Origin: JANYCG01 sp031397915
GTDB lineage: Bacteria > Pseudomonadota > Gammaproteobacteria > Burkholderiales > Burkholderiaceae_C
NCBI GenBank assembly: GCA_031397915.1
Contig: JANNMM010000052.1
Location: 1 to 11,019 of the forward strand
Reading direction: 5' to 3'
Length of the DNA: 11,019 nt
The notes under the pieces were generated by a model, which had not been told where the DNA came from, ran no database searches, and saw only the letters and a list, made by a program, of their open reading frames with translations. Below are positions 1 to 7,105 of the stretch, in pieces; the stretch's first letter is position 1, and each line of letters opens with the position of its first letter. Both the position numbers and the translations under genes were made by a program.

Positions 1-193
1 GGTGCGAGGTGACCATCACCGCCGCGCCCGCGGCCAGCGCCATCCGGATCGCCGGGATCGACGCGCGGATGCGGGTGTCTTCGGTGATGCGGCCGGCGTC
101 GTCCTGCGGCACGTTGAAGTCTGCGCGGATGAAGACACGCTTGTTTTTGGCGGCGCCTTTGGCGCACACATCTGAAAACCGGATGAAGTTCAT
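1..193 (-). CDS. pgk: Phosphoglycerate kinase, N-terminal part (runs off the window)
   Basis: Phosphoglycerate kinase transfers the 1-phosphate of 1,3-bisphosphoglycerate to ADP in cytosolic glycolysis, and works in reverse in gluconeogenesis or the Calvin cycle. Only the first 64 codons are present; the gene continues past position 1. Reading leftward from the ATG at 193-191, the protein shows the family's N-terminal signature KRVFIRADFNVPQD (residues 18-31). The Asp25/Asn27 pair and Arg41 in EDTRIRAS are expected 3-phosphoglycerate contacts. The fragment ends in VMVTSH, the start of the conserved TSHLGRP loop. A GGAG five bases upstream supports the start. The ATG overlaps the fmt stop codon (ATGA), implying translational coupling. 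Being last in a def-fmt series is, as far as I recall, an unusual place for pgk, which more often sits beside gap or pyk genes. The identification is firm from the N-terminus alone. Confidence 0.93.
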   Translation of the reverse strand, partial: MNFIRFSDVCAKGAAKNKRVFIRADFNVPQDDAGRITEDTRIRASIPAIRMALAAGAAVMVTSH

Positions 194-1365
194 GGTGGCT
201 CCGCAGGGAAACAATCAGGGTGTTGCGCAAAACAGTCGCCCGCCTGGAGTGGGGAGCCGCGCAGGAAGTCGCCCACCGCCAGGCGTTTGCCGCCAGGCCG
301 CTGGATCTCGGTGATGGCCAGCACCGAGTCGCGCGCCCTGACCGCGATGCCTTCTTCGCTCAGGGCAACAATTTGACCGGGCTTTGCCTGGGTGGCTGGC
401 GCAAAATGCGGCTGCGGCGACGGCTCGGCGCGCCAGACTTTCAAGGTCTCGCCCAGAATCTCCGCGCTGGCACCCGGTGCCGGGTTGAGCGCCAGAACGT
501 GGCGCACGATTGCGTCGGCGGGCTGGTTCCAGTCAATCGCGCTTTCGGATTTGTCGATTTTTTTGGCGTAACTCACACCCTCAGTGGGCTGCTTCACGGG
601 TACCAAAGCGCCCGTTTCTGCCAGCGCCAGCGTGCGCACGACCATGTGCGCGCCCAACACGGCCAGCGCGTCGTGCAGGTCGCCGGTGGTGTCGCTCTGG
701 CCAATGGGCGACTTTTCCACCAGCAGCATGTCGCCGGTGTCCAGGCCCGCGTCCATCTGCATGATGGTGATGCCCGTTTCCTTGTCGCCCGCCTGCACGG
801 CACGGTGAATCGGCGCTGCACCGCGCCAGCGCGGCAACAGCGAGGCGTGGATGTTCAAACACCCGAATTTGGCCCCCACGCTCCCCACTTCGTGTGGTTC
901 GCTGCCCCCCGAGGGGGCTAATTTCGCTTGGGGCGGCCCAGCGCGAAATGTGGCCCCCACGCTCCCCACTTCGTGTGGTTCGCTGCCCCCCGAGGGGGCT
1001 AATTTTCCGTGGGGCGGCCCGGTGGAAAATTGCCTGTTCGGATCGAATACGTCCAACACCCATTGCGGCAGAATCAGGCCATAGGCCGCGACCACCATCA
1101 CCTGCGCGTTCGCCGCCTCAAGGGCTGCCCGCGCGGTGACCGCGTCGTCGGGGTATTTTCCGTCGAGCCGCAAACTGCGGGGCTGGCACAGGGGCAGGTT
1201 TTTCTCCAGGGCGAACTGTTTTACTGCGGAGGGCAGCAACTTCAGGCCGCGCCCGCCAGGGCGGTCAGGTTGTGTCAGCACCAGGGCGACGTCGTGCCCA
1301 GCAGCGTGCAGTTGCGCCAGGGCGACGCGGGCAAACTCGGGTGTGCCCGCAAAGATCAACCTCAT
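190..1365 (-). CDS. fmt: Methionyl-tRNA formyltransferase with an in-frame repeat insertion
   Basis: Fmt formylates the methionine of initiator Met-tRNA using 10-formyltetrahydrofolate, giving the fMet-tRNA that starts bacterial translation. The N-terminal formyltransferase domain begins IFAGTPEFA (residues 4-12) and carries TQPDRPGGRG (31-40). The catalytic core is CLNIH (Asn171, His173), then SLLPRWRGAAPI (175-186) and MDAGLDTGD (204-212, with Asp209 matching E. coli Asp144 by motif spacing). A C-terminal tRNA-binding domain follows, with GGKRLAVGDFLRG near the end. The product is 391 residues against about 315 in E. coli. Most of the excess is residues ~106-167, where two 27-residue repeats (113-139 and 140-166) replace the short loop normally joining the LPQWVLD helix to GCLNIH. 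The DNA of this segment is a palindromic repeat. All catalytic residues are kept and the frame is open, so the gene may be functional; whether the insert is tolerated structurally cannot be told here. The start overlaps the def stop (ATGA). Confidence 0.95.
   Translation of the reverse strand: MRLIFAGTPEFARVALAQLHAAGHDVALVLTQPDRPGGRGLKLLPSAVKQFALEKNLPLCQPRSLRLDGKYPDDAVTARAALEAANAQVMVVAAYGLILPQWVLDVFDPNRQFSTGPPHGKLAPSGGSEPHEVGSVGATFRAGPPQAKLAPSGGSEPHEVGSVGAKFGCLNIHASLLPRWRGAAPIHRAVQAGDKETGITIMQMDAGLDTGDMLLVEKSPIGQSDTTGDLHDALAVLGAHMVVRTLALAETGALVPVKQPTEGVSYAKKIDKSESAIDWNQPADAIVRHVLALNPAPGASAEILGETLKVWRAEPSPQPHFAPATQAKPGQIVALSEEGIAVRARDSVLAITEIQRPGGKRLAVGDFLRGSPLQAGDCFAQHPDCFPAEPP
871..1032. repeat. 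Two tandem 81-bp palindromic repeat units inside fmt
   Basis: Units at 871-951 and 952-1032 are in direct tandem with an 81-bp period (27 codons). They differ at 9 of 81 positions, and the first 54 bases (871-924 and 952-1005) are identical. Each unit holds a perfect 6-bp hairpin of GCCCCC and GGGGGC around CGA (904-918; 985-999). Each also holds a second hairpin with a 15-base loop: arms 921-927/943-949 (7 bp) in one copy and 1001-1008/1024-1031 (8 bp) in the other. The second stem differs in sequence between copies but stays fully paired. The six C-rich bases at 872-877 could instead pair with 913-918, giving an alternative fold. I recall near-identical GC-rich repeats scattered between genes in Comamonadaceae genomes, but could not check this. 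In the fmt sense it encodes the peptide KLAPSGGSEPHEVGSVGA twice. Confidence 0.93.
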
Positions 1366-1895
1366 TGTCTTGCGTCGGCTTTCTCGTCGGCGCGCTCGTC
1401 ACGTTGGGCCTTGAGCATTTTTTTCTTGATGCGGTTGCGCTTCAGGGGTGAGAGGTACTCCACAAACACCTTGCCCAGCAAGTGGTCCATCTCGTGCTGG
1501 ATGCAGACCGCCAGGAGGCCGTCGGCGTCGAGCGTGCGGGTCTGGCCTTCGCCATCCTGGGCCTTCACCTTGACCGCATCAAAACGCTGCACTCCGTCGT
1601 AAATACCGGGCACCGAGAGGCAGCCCTCTTCGTTCAGGTGGGTCTCGTCACTGGTCCAGACCAGTTCCGGGTTGATCAACACCAGGGGCGCATTGCGTTC
1701 CTCCGAGGTGTCGATGACGATCAGGCGTTCATGCACGTCCACCTGCGACGCCGCCAGGCCAATGCCTTTGGCCTCGTACATGGTCTCAAACATGTCGGCG
1801 ACAAGGGTTTTGATGCGCGCGTCGACCACCGCCACGGGCTTGGCGACTTTGTGCAATTTCGGGTCGGGGTACTGGAGGATGTTGAGCAAAGCCAT
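1362..1895 (-). CDS. def: Peptide deformylase
   Basis: Peptide deformylase removes the N-formyl group from nascent proteins at the ribosome exit, a metal-dependent hydrolysis (usually Fe2+). At 177 residues it has normal length and all three family motifs in order: GIGLAASQ (44-51), EGCLSVP (90-96, with the metal-ligand Cys92) and QHEMDH (133-138, with metal ligands His134 and His138 and the catalytic Glu135). The C-terminus is strongly basic (LKRNRIKKKMLKAQR), which in this family is consistent with ribosome contact. The ATG at 1895-1893 is preceded by AAGAG at five bases. The stop overlaps the fmt start by four bases, so deformylase and formyltransferase are made from one message in a coupled way. 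It is the first gene of the leftward series and faces the LysM gene across a 196-bp divergent gap. Confidence 0.97.
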   Translation of the reverse strand: MALLNILQYPDPKLHKVAKPVAVVDARIKTLVADMFETMYEAKGIGLAASQVDVHERLIVIDTSEERNAPLVLINPELVWTSDETHLNEEGCLSVPGIYDGVQRFDAVKVKAQDGEGQTRTLDADGLLAVCIQHEMDHLLGKVFVEYLSPLKRNRIKKKMLKAQRDERADEKADARQ

Positions 1896-2091
1896 GGAAA
1901 CTCTTCAAAGGTGTCGTTATTTTCGCTACTTTTTTTAAGCCAAGTTCGACTAAACAGGCAAAATCGTTGCCCAATCAAGGGCTTGAGCGCAGAATCGTGT
2001 GTAAATTATCAAGATATTTCCCGTTTCGTATTTCCTGCCGGGTCAGACCCACAAAGCCGCCCTCTCACGAAAACCCAGAGGAGCATTTTCG
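1896..2091. promoter_or_regulatory. Divergent intergenic region between def and the LysM gene
   Basis: This 196-bp gap is clearly more AT-rich than the surrounding genes, especially 1918-2035, and must hold the start signals for both def (leftward) and the LysM gene (rightward). Candidate rightward promoter: TTGAGC at 1983-1988, 18 bases, TATCAA at 2007-2012. Candidate leftward promoter: TTGCCT (plus-strand 1956-1961), 18 bases, TAAAAA (1932-1937). Each element matches the sigma-70 consensus at only about 4 of 6 positions, so these are suggestions. A short GCCC/GGGC hairpin with a 6-base loop lies at 1969-1982. A good ribosome binding site, AGAGGAG, precedes the LysM ATG by eight bases. I see no small gene here. 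Confidence 0.45.
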
Positions 2092-3363
2092 ATGCAAAAC
2101 ACCATGACAATGAAAATGAAGATGACAACAACGGCTGCGGCGGGCAGCCACCAGGCTTTTTCGACCCAATTTTCCGTCCGTTTGTCGGCGTCCCTGGCTA
2201 CCACCTTGCTTTGCGCCTTGTCCGCACCGAATGTGGGCGCGCAAAACCTGCCGATCACGCCCGGCCAGCGCGCCACCGCGCAGCAAGTTGCGCAGGCGGG
2301 CGTGCCCCTGAGCGAATTGGCGCCCAATGCGCCCGACAGCCACACCGTCAAGCGCGGCGACACGCTCTGGGCGATTTCAGGCCTGTTTCTGAAGAGCCCC
2401 TGGCGCTGGCCCGAGTTGTGGGGCATGAATCTGGAAGACATCAAGAACCCACACCGCATTTACCCCGGCCAGCAGTTGTACCTGGAGAAGAAAGACGGCC
2501 GCGCCCGCCTGCGCACGGCGCGCTTGAGTGGCGACGCCGGCATCGAAACGGTACGCGTCTCGCCGCGCACCCGCTCCCAGAGTCTGGCCGACGAAATCAT
2601 TCCGACGTTGAAATCCCAGTCGATCGAACCGTTTTTGACCGAGCCGATTGTGGTGGGCGAGACCGAACTCAACGCGGCGCCGCGCATCGTGGCGGCCCAA
2701 GAGGGGCGGGTGTTGCTCACGCGTGGTGACCGCGCTTACGCGCGTGGCCCGACAGACAAGCAGATCGCCTTTGGCACCACCCAGCAAAACGACTACCGCG
2801 TGTTTCGCAACGCCACGCCGCTGAAAGACCCGGTGAGTGGCGAAGTGCTCGGTTATGAAGCGCAGTACGTGGGCAAAGCGCAGGTAATCCGCGGTGAATC
2901 GCGCACGGAAAGCACCAACAAAGACGGCAAGACTGCGGTTGAAATCGTTCCGGCCACCATTGACATTGTGGGCACCAAAGAAGAAATGCGGGTCGGTGAC
3001 CGCCTGTTGCCGGAGCCGCCGCGCCAGTTCACCAGTTACGCGCCACGCGCACCCTCGGGCGTGGTGGATGCGCGGGTGGTGTCGGTGTACGGCAGCAGCG
3101 TGGTCAACGCCGCGCAAAACCAGGTCGTCGCAATCAACCGCGGCAGCAAAGACGGGCTCGAAAGTGGCCATGTTCTGGCGATCCTGAAAGCGGGCGAAAA
3201 ACTGATCGACAAGACCGTGATCACGCGCGACCCCCTGCAGTTGCCCGACGAGCGCAACGGCCTGGTGATGGTGTTTCGCACCTTTGACCGCGTCTCCTAC
3301 GCCCTGATTCTGGACATCACCGAAGGTGTGAAGATCGGCGACCGGCTGGCCAACCCCCGGTAA
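2092..3363 (+). CDS. Secreted LysM-domain protein of the dprA locus
   Basis: The 423-residue product is probably an exported protein that binds peptidoglycan. The N-terminus has a basic stretch, a hydrophobic segment (about residues 31-47) and a likely signal peptidase site after Val-Gly-Ala (48-50), so the mature protein would start near Gln51 in the periplasm. One LysM domain spans about residues 84-131: HTVKRGDTLWAIS, then NPHRIYPGQQLYL, the typical beginning and end of the fold. The rest shows no enzyme motif. Its C-terminal third (VVDARVVSVYG, INRGSKDGLESGHVLAI, VKIGDRL) resembles the small beta domain in FlgT-like C-termini, which is an inference from pattern only. It precedes dprA by 41 bp; LysM genes just upstream of dprA are common in this order. 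The ATG at 2092 has a clear AGAGGAG upstream. The family is recognised but its exact role is not known to me. Confidence 0.9.
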   Translation: MQNTMTMKMKMTTTAAAGSHQAFSTQFSVRLSASLATTLLCALSAPNVGAQNLPITPGQRATAQQVAQAGVPLSELAPNAPDSHTVKRGDTLWAISGLFLKSPWRWPELWGMNLEDIKNPHRIYPGQQLYLEKKDGRARLRTARLSGDAGIETVRVSPRTRSQSLADEIIPTLKSQSIEPFLTEPIVVGETELNAAPRIVAAQEGRVLLTRGDRAYARGPTDKQIAFGTTQQNDYRVFRNATPLKDPVSGEVLGYEAQYVGKAQVIRGESRTESTNKDGKTAVEIVPATIDIVGTKEEMRVGDRLLPEPPRQFTSYAPRAPSGVVDARVVSVYGSSVVNAAQNQVVAINRGSKDGLESGHVLAILKAGEKLIDKTVITRDPLQLPDERNGLVMVFRTFDRVSYALILDITEGVKIGDRLANPR

Positions 3364-3404
3364 GGCGACAACGACCGGTTCAAGGCTGTCCGGCCTGGTT
3401 GCGC

Positions 3405-4580
3405 ATGGACCGCGAGGAGCTTGCCGGGTGGCTGCGCCTGACATTGACCGACGGTGTTGGCAATGACGCTGCGCGCAAATTGCTGGCGGCGTTTGGCCCA
3501 CCCACCGAGATATTCAGCCAGCCGCAAAACGCGTTGGCTCAGCTCGTCAGCCTGAACCAGGCTCGCCAGCTCAAATCAGTACCCGAAGGTTTGGCTGCAC
3601 TGCTGGAAACCACTTGGACATGGCTGCACCCGACCCAAACAGACGCCGTGCCCCGCAGCATTGTGGCCATTGGAGACCCCGGTTACCCCGGGGCGCTGTT
3701 GAACATTGAAGACCCGCCCCTGATGCTGTATCTGACGGGCCTGGGCACATTGGCTGGCACAGATGACTGGTACAGCCCGGGACGAAGCATCGCGATTGTT
3801 GGCAGCCGCAACCCCACGGCACAAGGTGCCGAAACGGCGCAGGCGTTTGCGCAGGCGCTGCAAAAGGCCGGGCTGACCATCGTCTCCGGACTCGCATTGG
3901 GCATTGACAGTGCCGCGCACGCCGGCGCATTGCGTCACCCCGAGCCCAATCCGGTAAAGAACTCTGGCCCCCTGCGCACCATTGCCGTGGTGGGCACCGG
4001 GCTGGACCGCGTCTATCCGAAGCGGAATCTGGCACTGGCGCACAAAATTGTCCAGCAGGGTTTGATCGTGAGCGAATTCCCTTTGGGCACGCCACCGCTG
4101 GTGGCCAATTTTCCGCGCCGCAACCGCATCATTTCCGGGCTGGCGCAGGGAACCCTGGTGGTGGAGGCGGCCTTGCGATCAGGCTCACTGATTACGGCGC
4201 GTCTGGCTGCGGAGCAAGGCAAAGAGGTCTTCGCCATTCCCGGCTCGATTCACTCCGGCCAATCCCGCGGTTGCCACGCCCTGATACGGCAAGGCGCCAA
4301 GCTGGTCGAGACCGTGCAAGACATCCTGGAGGAGCTGATACTGGAAGCCGAGCCTCCCGCAGGTCAACCGGTAGAAGCCGACGCGGGGGATGAGGCGCCA
4401 TCCCGCAGCCAGGACGCCTTGCTGGAAACGCTGGGCTTTGATCCGGCCACGTTTGACGTCTTGCAGGCCAGAACCGGCCTGCCAACACCCGACTTGCAGG
4501 CGCAGTTGATGACACTCGAACTCGATGGCTTGATCGCCCGTTTGCCAGGTGGCCTTTTTCAGCGGATTGGCGCCGCCTGA
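3405..4580 (+). CDS. dprA: DNA-processing protein DprA (RecA loader in transformation)
   Basis: DprA binds single-stranded DNA taken up by competent cells, protects it, and loads RecA onto it. The central Rossmann-like domain is complete (numbering from the TTG at 3399): GDPGYPGALL (92-101), the nucleotide-fold motif IAIVGSRNPT (131-140), SGLALGIDSAAHAGAL (163-178), FPRRNRIISGL (238-248), SGSLITA (261-267) and PGSIHSGQSRGCHALIRQGA (281-300). An N-terminal helical region (about 5-80) and a C-terminal winged-helix-like domain (about 345-390, LLETLGFDP... LPGGLFQRIG) flank it. The length, 391 residues from the ATG, is normal for the family. The ATG at 3405 is chosen; an in-frame TTG at 3399 would add two residues, and neither has a clear ribosome binding site. 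It follows the LysM gene by 41 bp and probably shares its transcript. Its stop lies 4 bp from the convergent DUF1631 stop, leaving no room for a terminator between them. Confidence 0.96.
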   Translation: MDREELAGWLRLTLTDGVGNDAARKLLAAFGPPTEIFSQPQNALAQLVSLNQARQLKSVPEGLAALLETTWTWLHPTQTDAVPRSIVAIGDPGYPGALLNIEDPPLMLYLTGLGTLAGTDDWYSPGRSIAIVGSRNPTAQGAETAQAFAQALQKAGLTIVSGLALGIDSAAHAGALRHPEPNPVKNSGPLRTIAVVGTGLDRVYPKRNLALAHKIVQQGLIVSEFPLGTPPLVANFPRRNRIISGLAQGTLVVEAALRSGSLITARLAAEQGKEVFAIPGSIHSGQSRGCHALIRQGAKLVETVQDILEELILEAEPPAGQPVEADAGDEAPSRSQDALLETLGFDPATFDVLQARTGLPTPDLQAQLMTLELDGLIARLPGGLFQRIGAA

Positions 4581-4584
4581 AGGA

Positions 4585-7089
4585 TTACCCGAGAAGGCGC
4601 TCAGGGTTCGCTTCGAGCTTCCTCAAAGCATCACGCGTGGCGCGCACCGTCAAGGTGTCTTCTTCCTGTGGCAACAACAGGCCGGCCTGAAGGTAAGCGG
4701 CCAGACGGCCCGCCTGAATCAGGTAGCTGAAACCTTCCACCGTTGCAAACAGGTTTAGATGTTTGCGCTCACTGCGCCAGGCAAACTGTACCTGGGCAAC
4801 ACGGCCATTGTGGTCAAGCGTGAACCAGGCACCCAACTGCAGCTCGGCCGCCCAGGCGGTCATGGCGTTGGTGGGTTTGGAGCCACCGTCTGCGACCACC
4901 TCAATGGTGGATGCATCGATGCCCAGCATCAACTCGATGCTTTCGGAGTCAAGTGGTAAATCGCCCATGCCGTCTTCGGAGACAAAATCTTCCAGGTTCG
5001 CCAGGCGTTTGGCCATGGCGTCGATTTGCTCCTGGGGAACCGCCTTGGTTTTCGAGAGGAAGGCATCGGCCAAGGTGTCGCTCACCGTCTTGATGTGTGC
5101 GTCTTGCTGGCTCGGTGCCAGTCCCAACAGGGACATGCCGGTGCGCAGACGTTGCAACAGTTTGGGCAATTCGGCGATCACGCGGGCGCGGTCGGTACGG
5201 CTGGGTTTGGCGCCGGCAGACCAGACCAGATCGGAGGCGGATTTTTTCAGCTCGATGGTTTCAGCGTGTTGCGGACCCTTGCGCACCGCGGCGACAGCCA
5301 GAACCTCGGCCCAAACCTTGAACAGAAACTCCCGGATCTCGTCGCGCACCGGTATGTCCTTGAGCATGTTGCGCATTTCAATCGTGTACTGGATCGTCAG
5401 CGTTTCCTTCTGCTCCACCTGCTGGGCCACGCTCACAACCTTCTGGGTCGGCCCCTTTTCCGTCAAAAACTTGGCCAGGAATTTCTGGAATTCTTCATAC
5501 ACCAGCTGATAAACCCGTTTGCCCGTCTCCGGGTACTGCTCAATCACCTGGACGATGCGTTTGACTTCACCCTCGAGCGCGTGGCCATGGATGCCACTGG
5601 CGTCAAAACCCATGACGCAGGATCCCATGCGGTCGATCAGCTGGCGCGCCGGGTGGTTCAGGGTGCCAAAAAAGTCCGGCTCTTCAAGCGCCACTCGCAA
5701 GACCGGCATTTGCAGGCGCGCGAACCAGACCCGGATGCCCGGTGGAATGCGGTCCTCTTGCAAAATGGCCTGGAACATCAGCGCCACAATTTCAATGATG
5801 GCTTTTTCGCCCTTGGTCTCGGCCTTTTTCTTGAGTTCGGTGGTCTCCTCGCGCAGGCGGCCGGCTACCTTGGCGACGCCTGCTGGCGTGTATTCGTCAA
5901 TGACAGTGCCGCCGTCTCCATAATCACCAGCGCGACCAACGGGCGGTCGCACGGCCAGCGCCGCGGCCAGCCCAGGAGACGGCCCCCGGCCAAACGAGGA
6001 AATTTCAGCCTCTGGCCCGACTCTTCCCACCAACAGGCGCTTGAGCTGACCCATCACCCCTTGTGCCCGGCTGCGCGCGCGCGCCAGGGGCGTGGTGGAG
6101 GTCATCATGCGGGTTTCTTCGTGCGCGCCGCCGTAGGCTTGCCCGCCTTGTTGTCCCGATACCGGCTGCGGCCCGGAATTTCTGGGCATCACCGAATGAC
6201 CTGCTTCGCGTTGACCTGCGGGCGGGTTTGCGCCCGGCTGGTAGCCCAATCGACCGCCAAAAGCGCCGTCCGAGCGCGGTGGAGACACGCTGGCCGGCCC
6301 GCTGGTGCTGAACCCTGGGCGGCTGGCGTGGGGAACCGGGGCCACGTAGTTTCCGGAATCGATGCCAAAGGTGGAGCCCTGGGCTTCGCCGTGACTGGAC
6401 GGACGGAAGGCCGGCCGGGGCGATTGACCCGGATCGGTGCTCGCAACCCGTTTGACGCGGTCTTTGAGTTCGATCGTTGGCATCACGCCCTGGCTGATCA
6501 GGAACTCGTTGCACTTGGTGTAACTGGTCAGCAGTCGATCGGCCAATGTGCGCTGGACAAGGTCATGCACCAAGGGCCATGCGTCGCGCTGCATGCCCGC
6601 AACACTCCACTGCTCGACAACCGGCAACAGCACGACTTCCGGCCGCAAAACGTCGTGGTCTTCGAACTCTGCATGACCTTCGAGGGCCCGCATGCGGATC
6701 TTGAGGTCATCAACCTGGGCGTTGACCTTGTCCAGTAAGCCGCGAACGAGGCGCGAGGCCACGATCTTGTTGTCGACCACGTCGGTGCCAACCAGTTGAA
6801 AACTTTCCTCATTGAGGTTGACGCTCTTCGAGGCTGTTGGCGGCATCAGGGCCTGCTGCCAGGCGTTGACTGTGCCGTCAAGCCAACGTCCACGCGCCTT
6901 TTGGTAAAACGTCCAGGCGTCGCGGCGCATTTGGGCCTCGCGCAAACGCACACTCTCGTTCATCAGGGTGGTCAGATGGGACTGCACCGCCATGCTGATG
7001 TCGGTCATGGCACGCCCGGCCTCGGCGATGAATCGCTTGCGCGTCTCCGCCGCCAGTTGCGCGCGGGTGGGTGGAGATTGCGTGGCCAT
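4585..7089 (-). CDS. DUF1631 family protein of unknown function
   Basis: I recognise this large protein (834 residues) as the DUF1631 family found in Burkholderiales and other proteobacteria; its biochemical role is not known to me. It has no signal peptide or membrane segment, so it should be cytosolic. Residues 1-215 form a helical N-terminal region (FIAEAGRAMTDISMAV). Residues ~215-345 are rich in Gly, Pro, Ser and Gln and look disordered. Residues ~400-720 form a charged, mostly helical body containing FFGTLNHPARQLIDRMG (473-489) and EQYPETGKRVYQLVYEEF (517-534). The last ~90 residues (GAWFTLDHNGRVAQVQFAW, then LFATVEGFSY) look like a small beta domain reminiscent of PilZ-type folds, an inference. 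The ATG at 7089 gives the family-like N-terminus; a longer frame back to 7248 overlaps secF by 146 bp and is rejected. It lies 13 bp after secF. No Shine-Dalgarno sequence precedes it. Confidence 0.85.
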   Translation of the reverse strand: MATQSPPTRAQLAAETRKRFIAEAGRAMTDISMAVQSHLTTLMNESVRLREAQMRRDAWTFYQKARGRWLDGTVNAWQQALMPPTASKSVNLNEESFQLVGTDVVDNKIVASRLVRGLLDKVNAQVDDLKIRMRALEGHAEFEDHDVLRPEVVLLPVVEQWSVAGMQRDAWPLVHDLVQRTLADRLLTSYTKCNEFLISQGVMPTIELKDRVKRVASTDPGQSPRPAFRPSSHGEAQGSTFGIDSGNYVAPVPHASRPGFSTSGPASVSPPRSDGAFGGRLGYQPGANPPAGQREAGHSVMPRNSGPQPVSGQQGGQAYGGAHEETRMMTSTTPLARARSRAQGVMGQLKRLLVGRVGPEAEISSFGRGPSPGLAAALAVRPPVGRAGDYGDGGTVIDEYTPAGVAKVAGRLREETTELKKKAETKGEKAIIEIVALMFQAILQEDRIPPGIRVWFARLQMPVLRVALEEPDFFGTLNHPARQLIDRMGSCVMGFDASGIHGHALEGEVKRIVQVIEQYPETGKRVYQLVYEEFQKFLAKFLTEKGPTQKVVSVAQQVEQKETLTIQYTIEMRNMLKDIPVRDEIREFLFKVWAEVLAVAAVRKGPQHAETIELKKSASDLVWSAGAKPSRTDRARVIAELPKLLQRLRTGMSLLGLAPSQQDAHIKTVSDTLADAFLSKTKAVPQEQIDAMAKRLANLEDFVSEDGMGDLPLDSESIELMLGIDASTIEVVADGGSKPTNAMTAWAAELQLGAWFTLDHNGRVAQVQFAWRSERKHLNLFATVEGFSYLIQAGRLAAYLQAGLLLPQEEDTLTVRATRDALRKLEANPERLLG

Positions 7090-7105
7090 CGGCTTATTTA
7101 TATCA
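7090..7105 (-). promoter_or_regulatory. Extended -10-like sequence at the secF/DUF1631 junction
   Basis: On the minus strand the secF stop TGA (7105-7103) is followed directly by TATAAA (7102-7097) and then seven bases to the DUF1631 ATG. TGA-TATAAA fits the extended -10 form TGn-TATAAT with one mismatch. A start of transcription about seven bases downstream would fall on or next to the A of the ATG, giving a leaderless message. No -35 element is evident, which is usual for extended -10 promoters. The gap is strikingly AT-rich for this genome and lacks a ribosome binding site. This could equally be chance plus read-through from secF. Confidence 0.35.

Noticed and set aside
871..1032. CRISPR-like array
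   Set aside because: Only two units in direct contact, internally palindromic and lying in a coding frame; no unique spacers and no cas genes.
851..1084. Small plus-strand open frame with a repeated peptide (PTLPTSCGSLPPEGANF)
   Set aside because: It is just the reverse-strand translation of the palindromic repeat inside fmt; such frames are often predicted as small proteins but have no independent support.
1482..2729. 415-codon open frame on the plus strand spanning def and the LysM gene
   Set aside because: It crosses the divergent promoter gap and runs out of frame through the LysM gene, so it is not a plausible gene.
2377..3501. 374-codon open frame on the minus strand opposite the LysM gene
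   Set aside because: It overlaps the LysM gene and the dprA start, has no motif and no ribosome binding site.
4561..4620. Bidirectional terminator between dprA and the DUF1631 gene
   Set aside because: The stop codons are 4 bp apart and I see no strong GC hairpin followed by a T-run on either strand.
5026..6738. 570-codon open frame on the plus strand, antisense to the DUF1631 gene
   Set aside because: A shadow of the codon bias of the opposite strand; no domain, and it starts and ends inside the real gene without any start signal.
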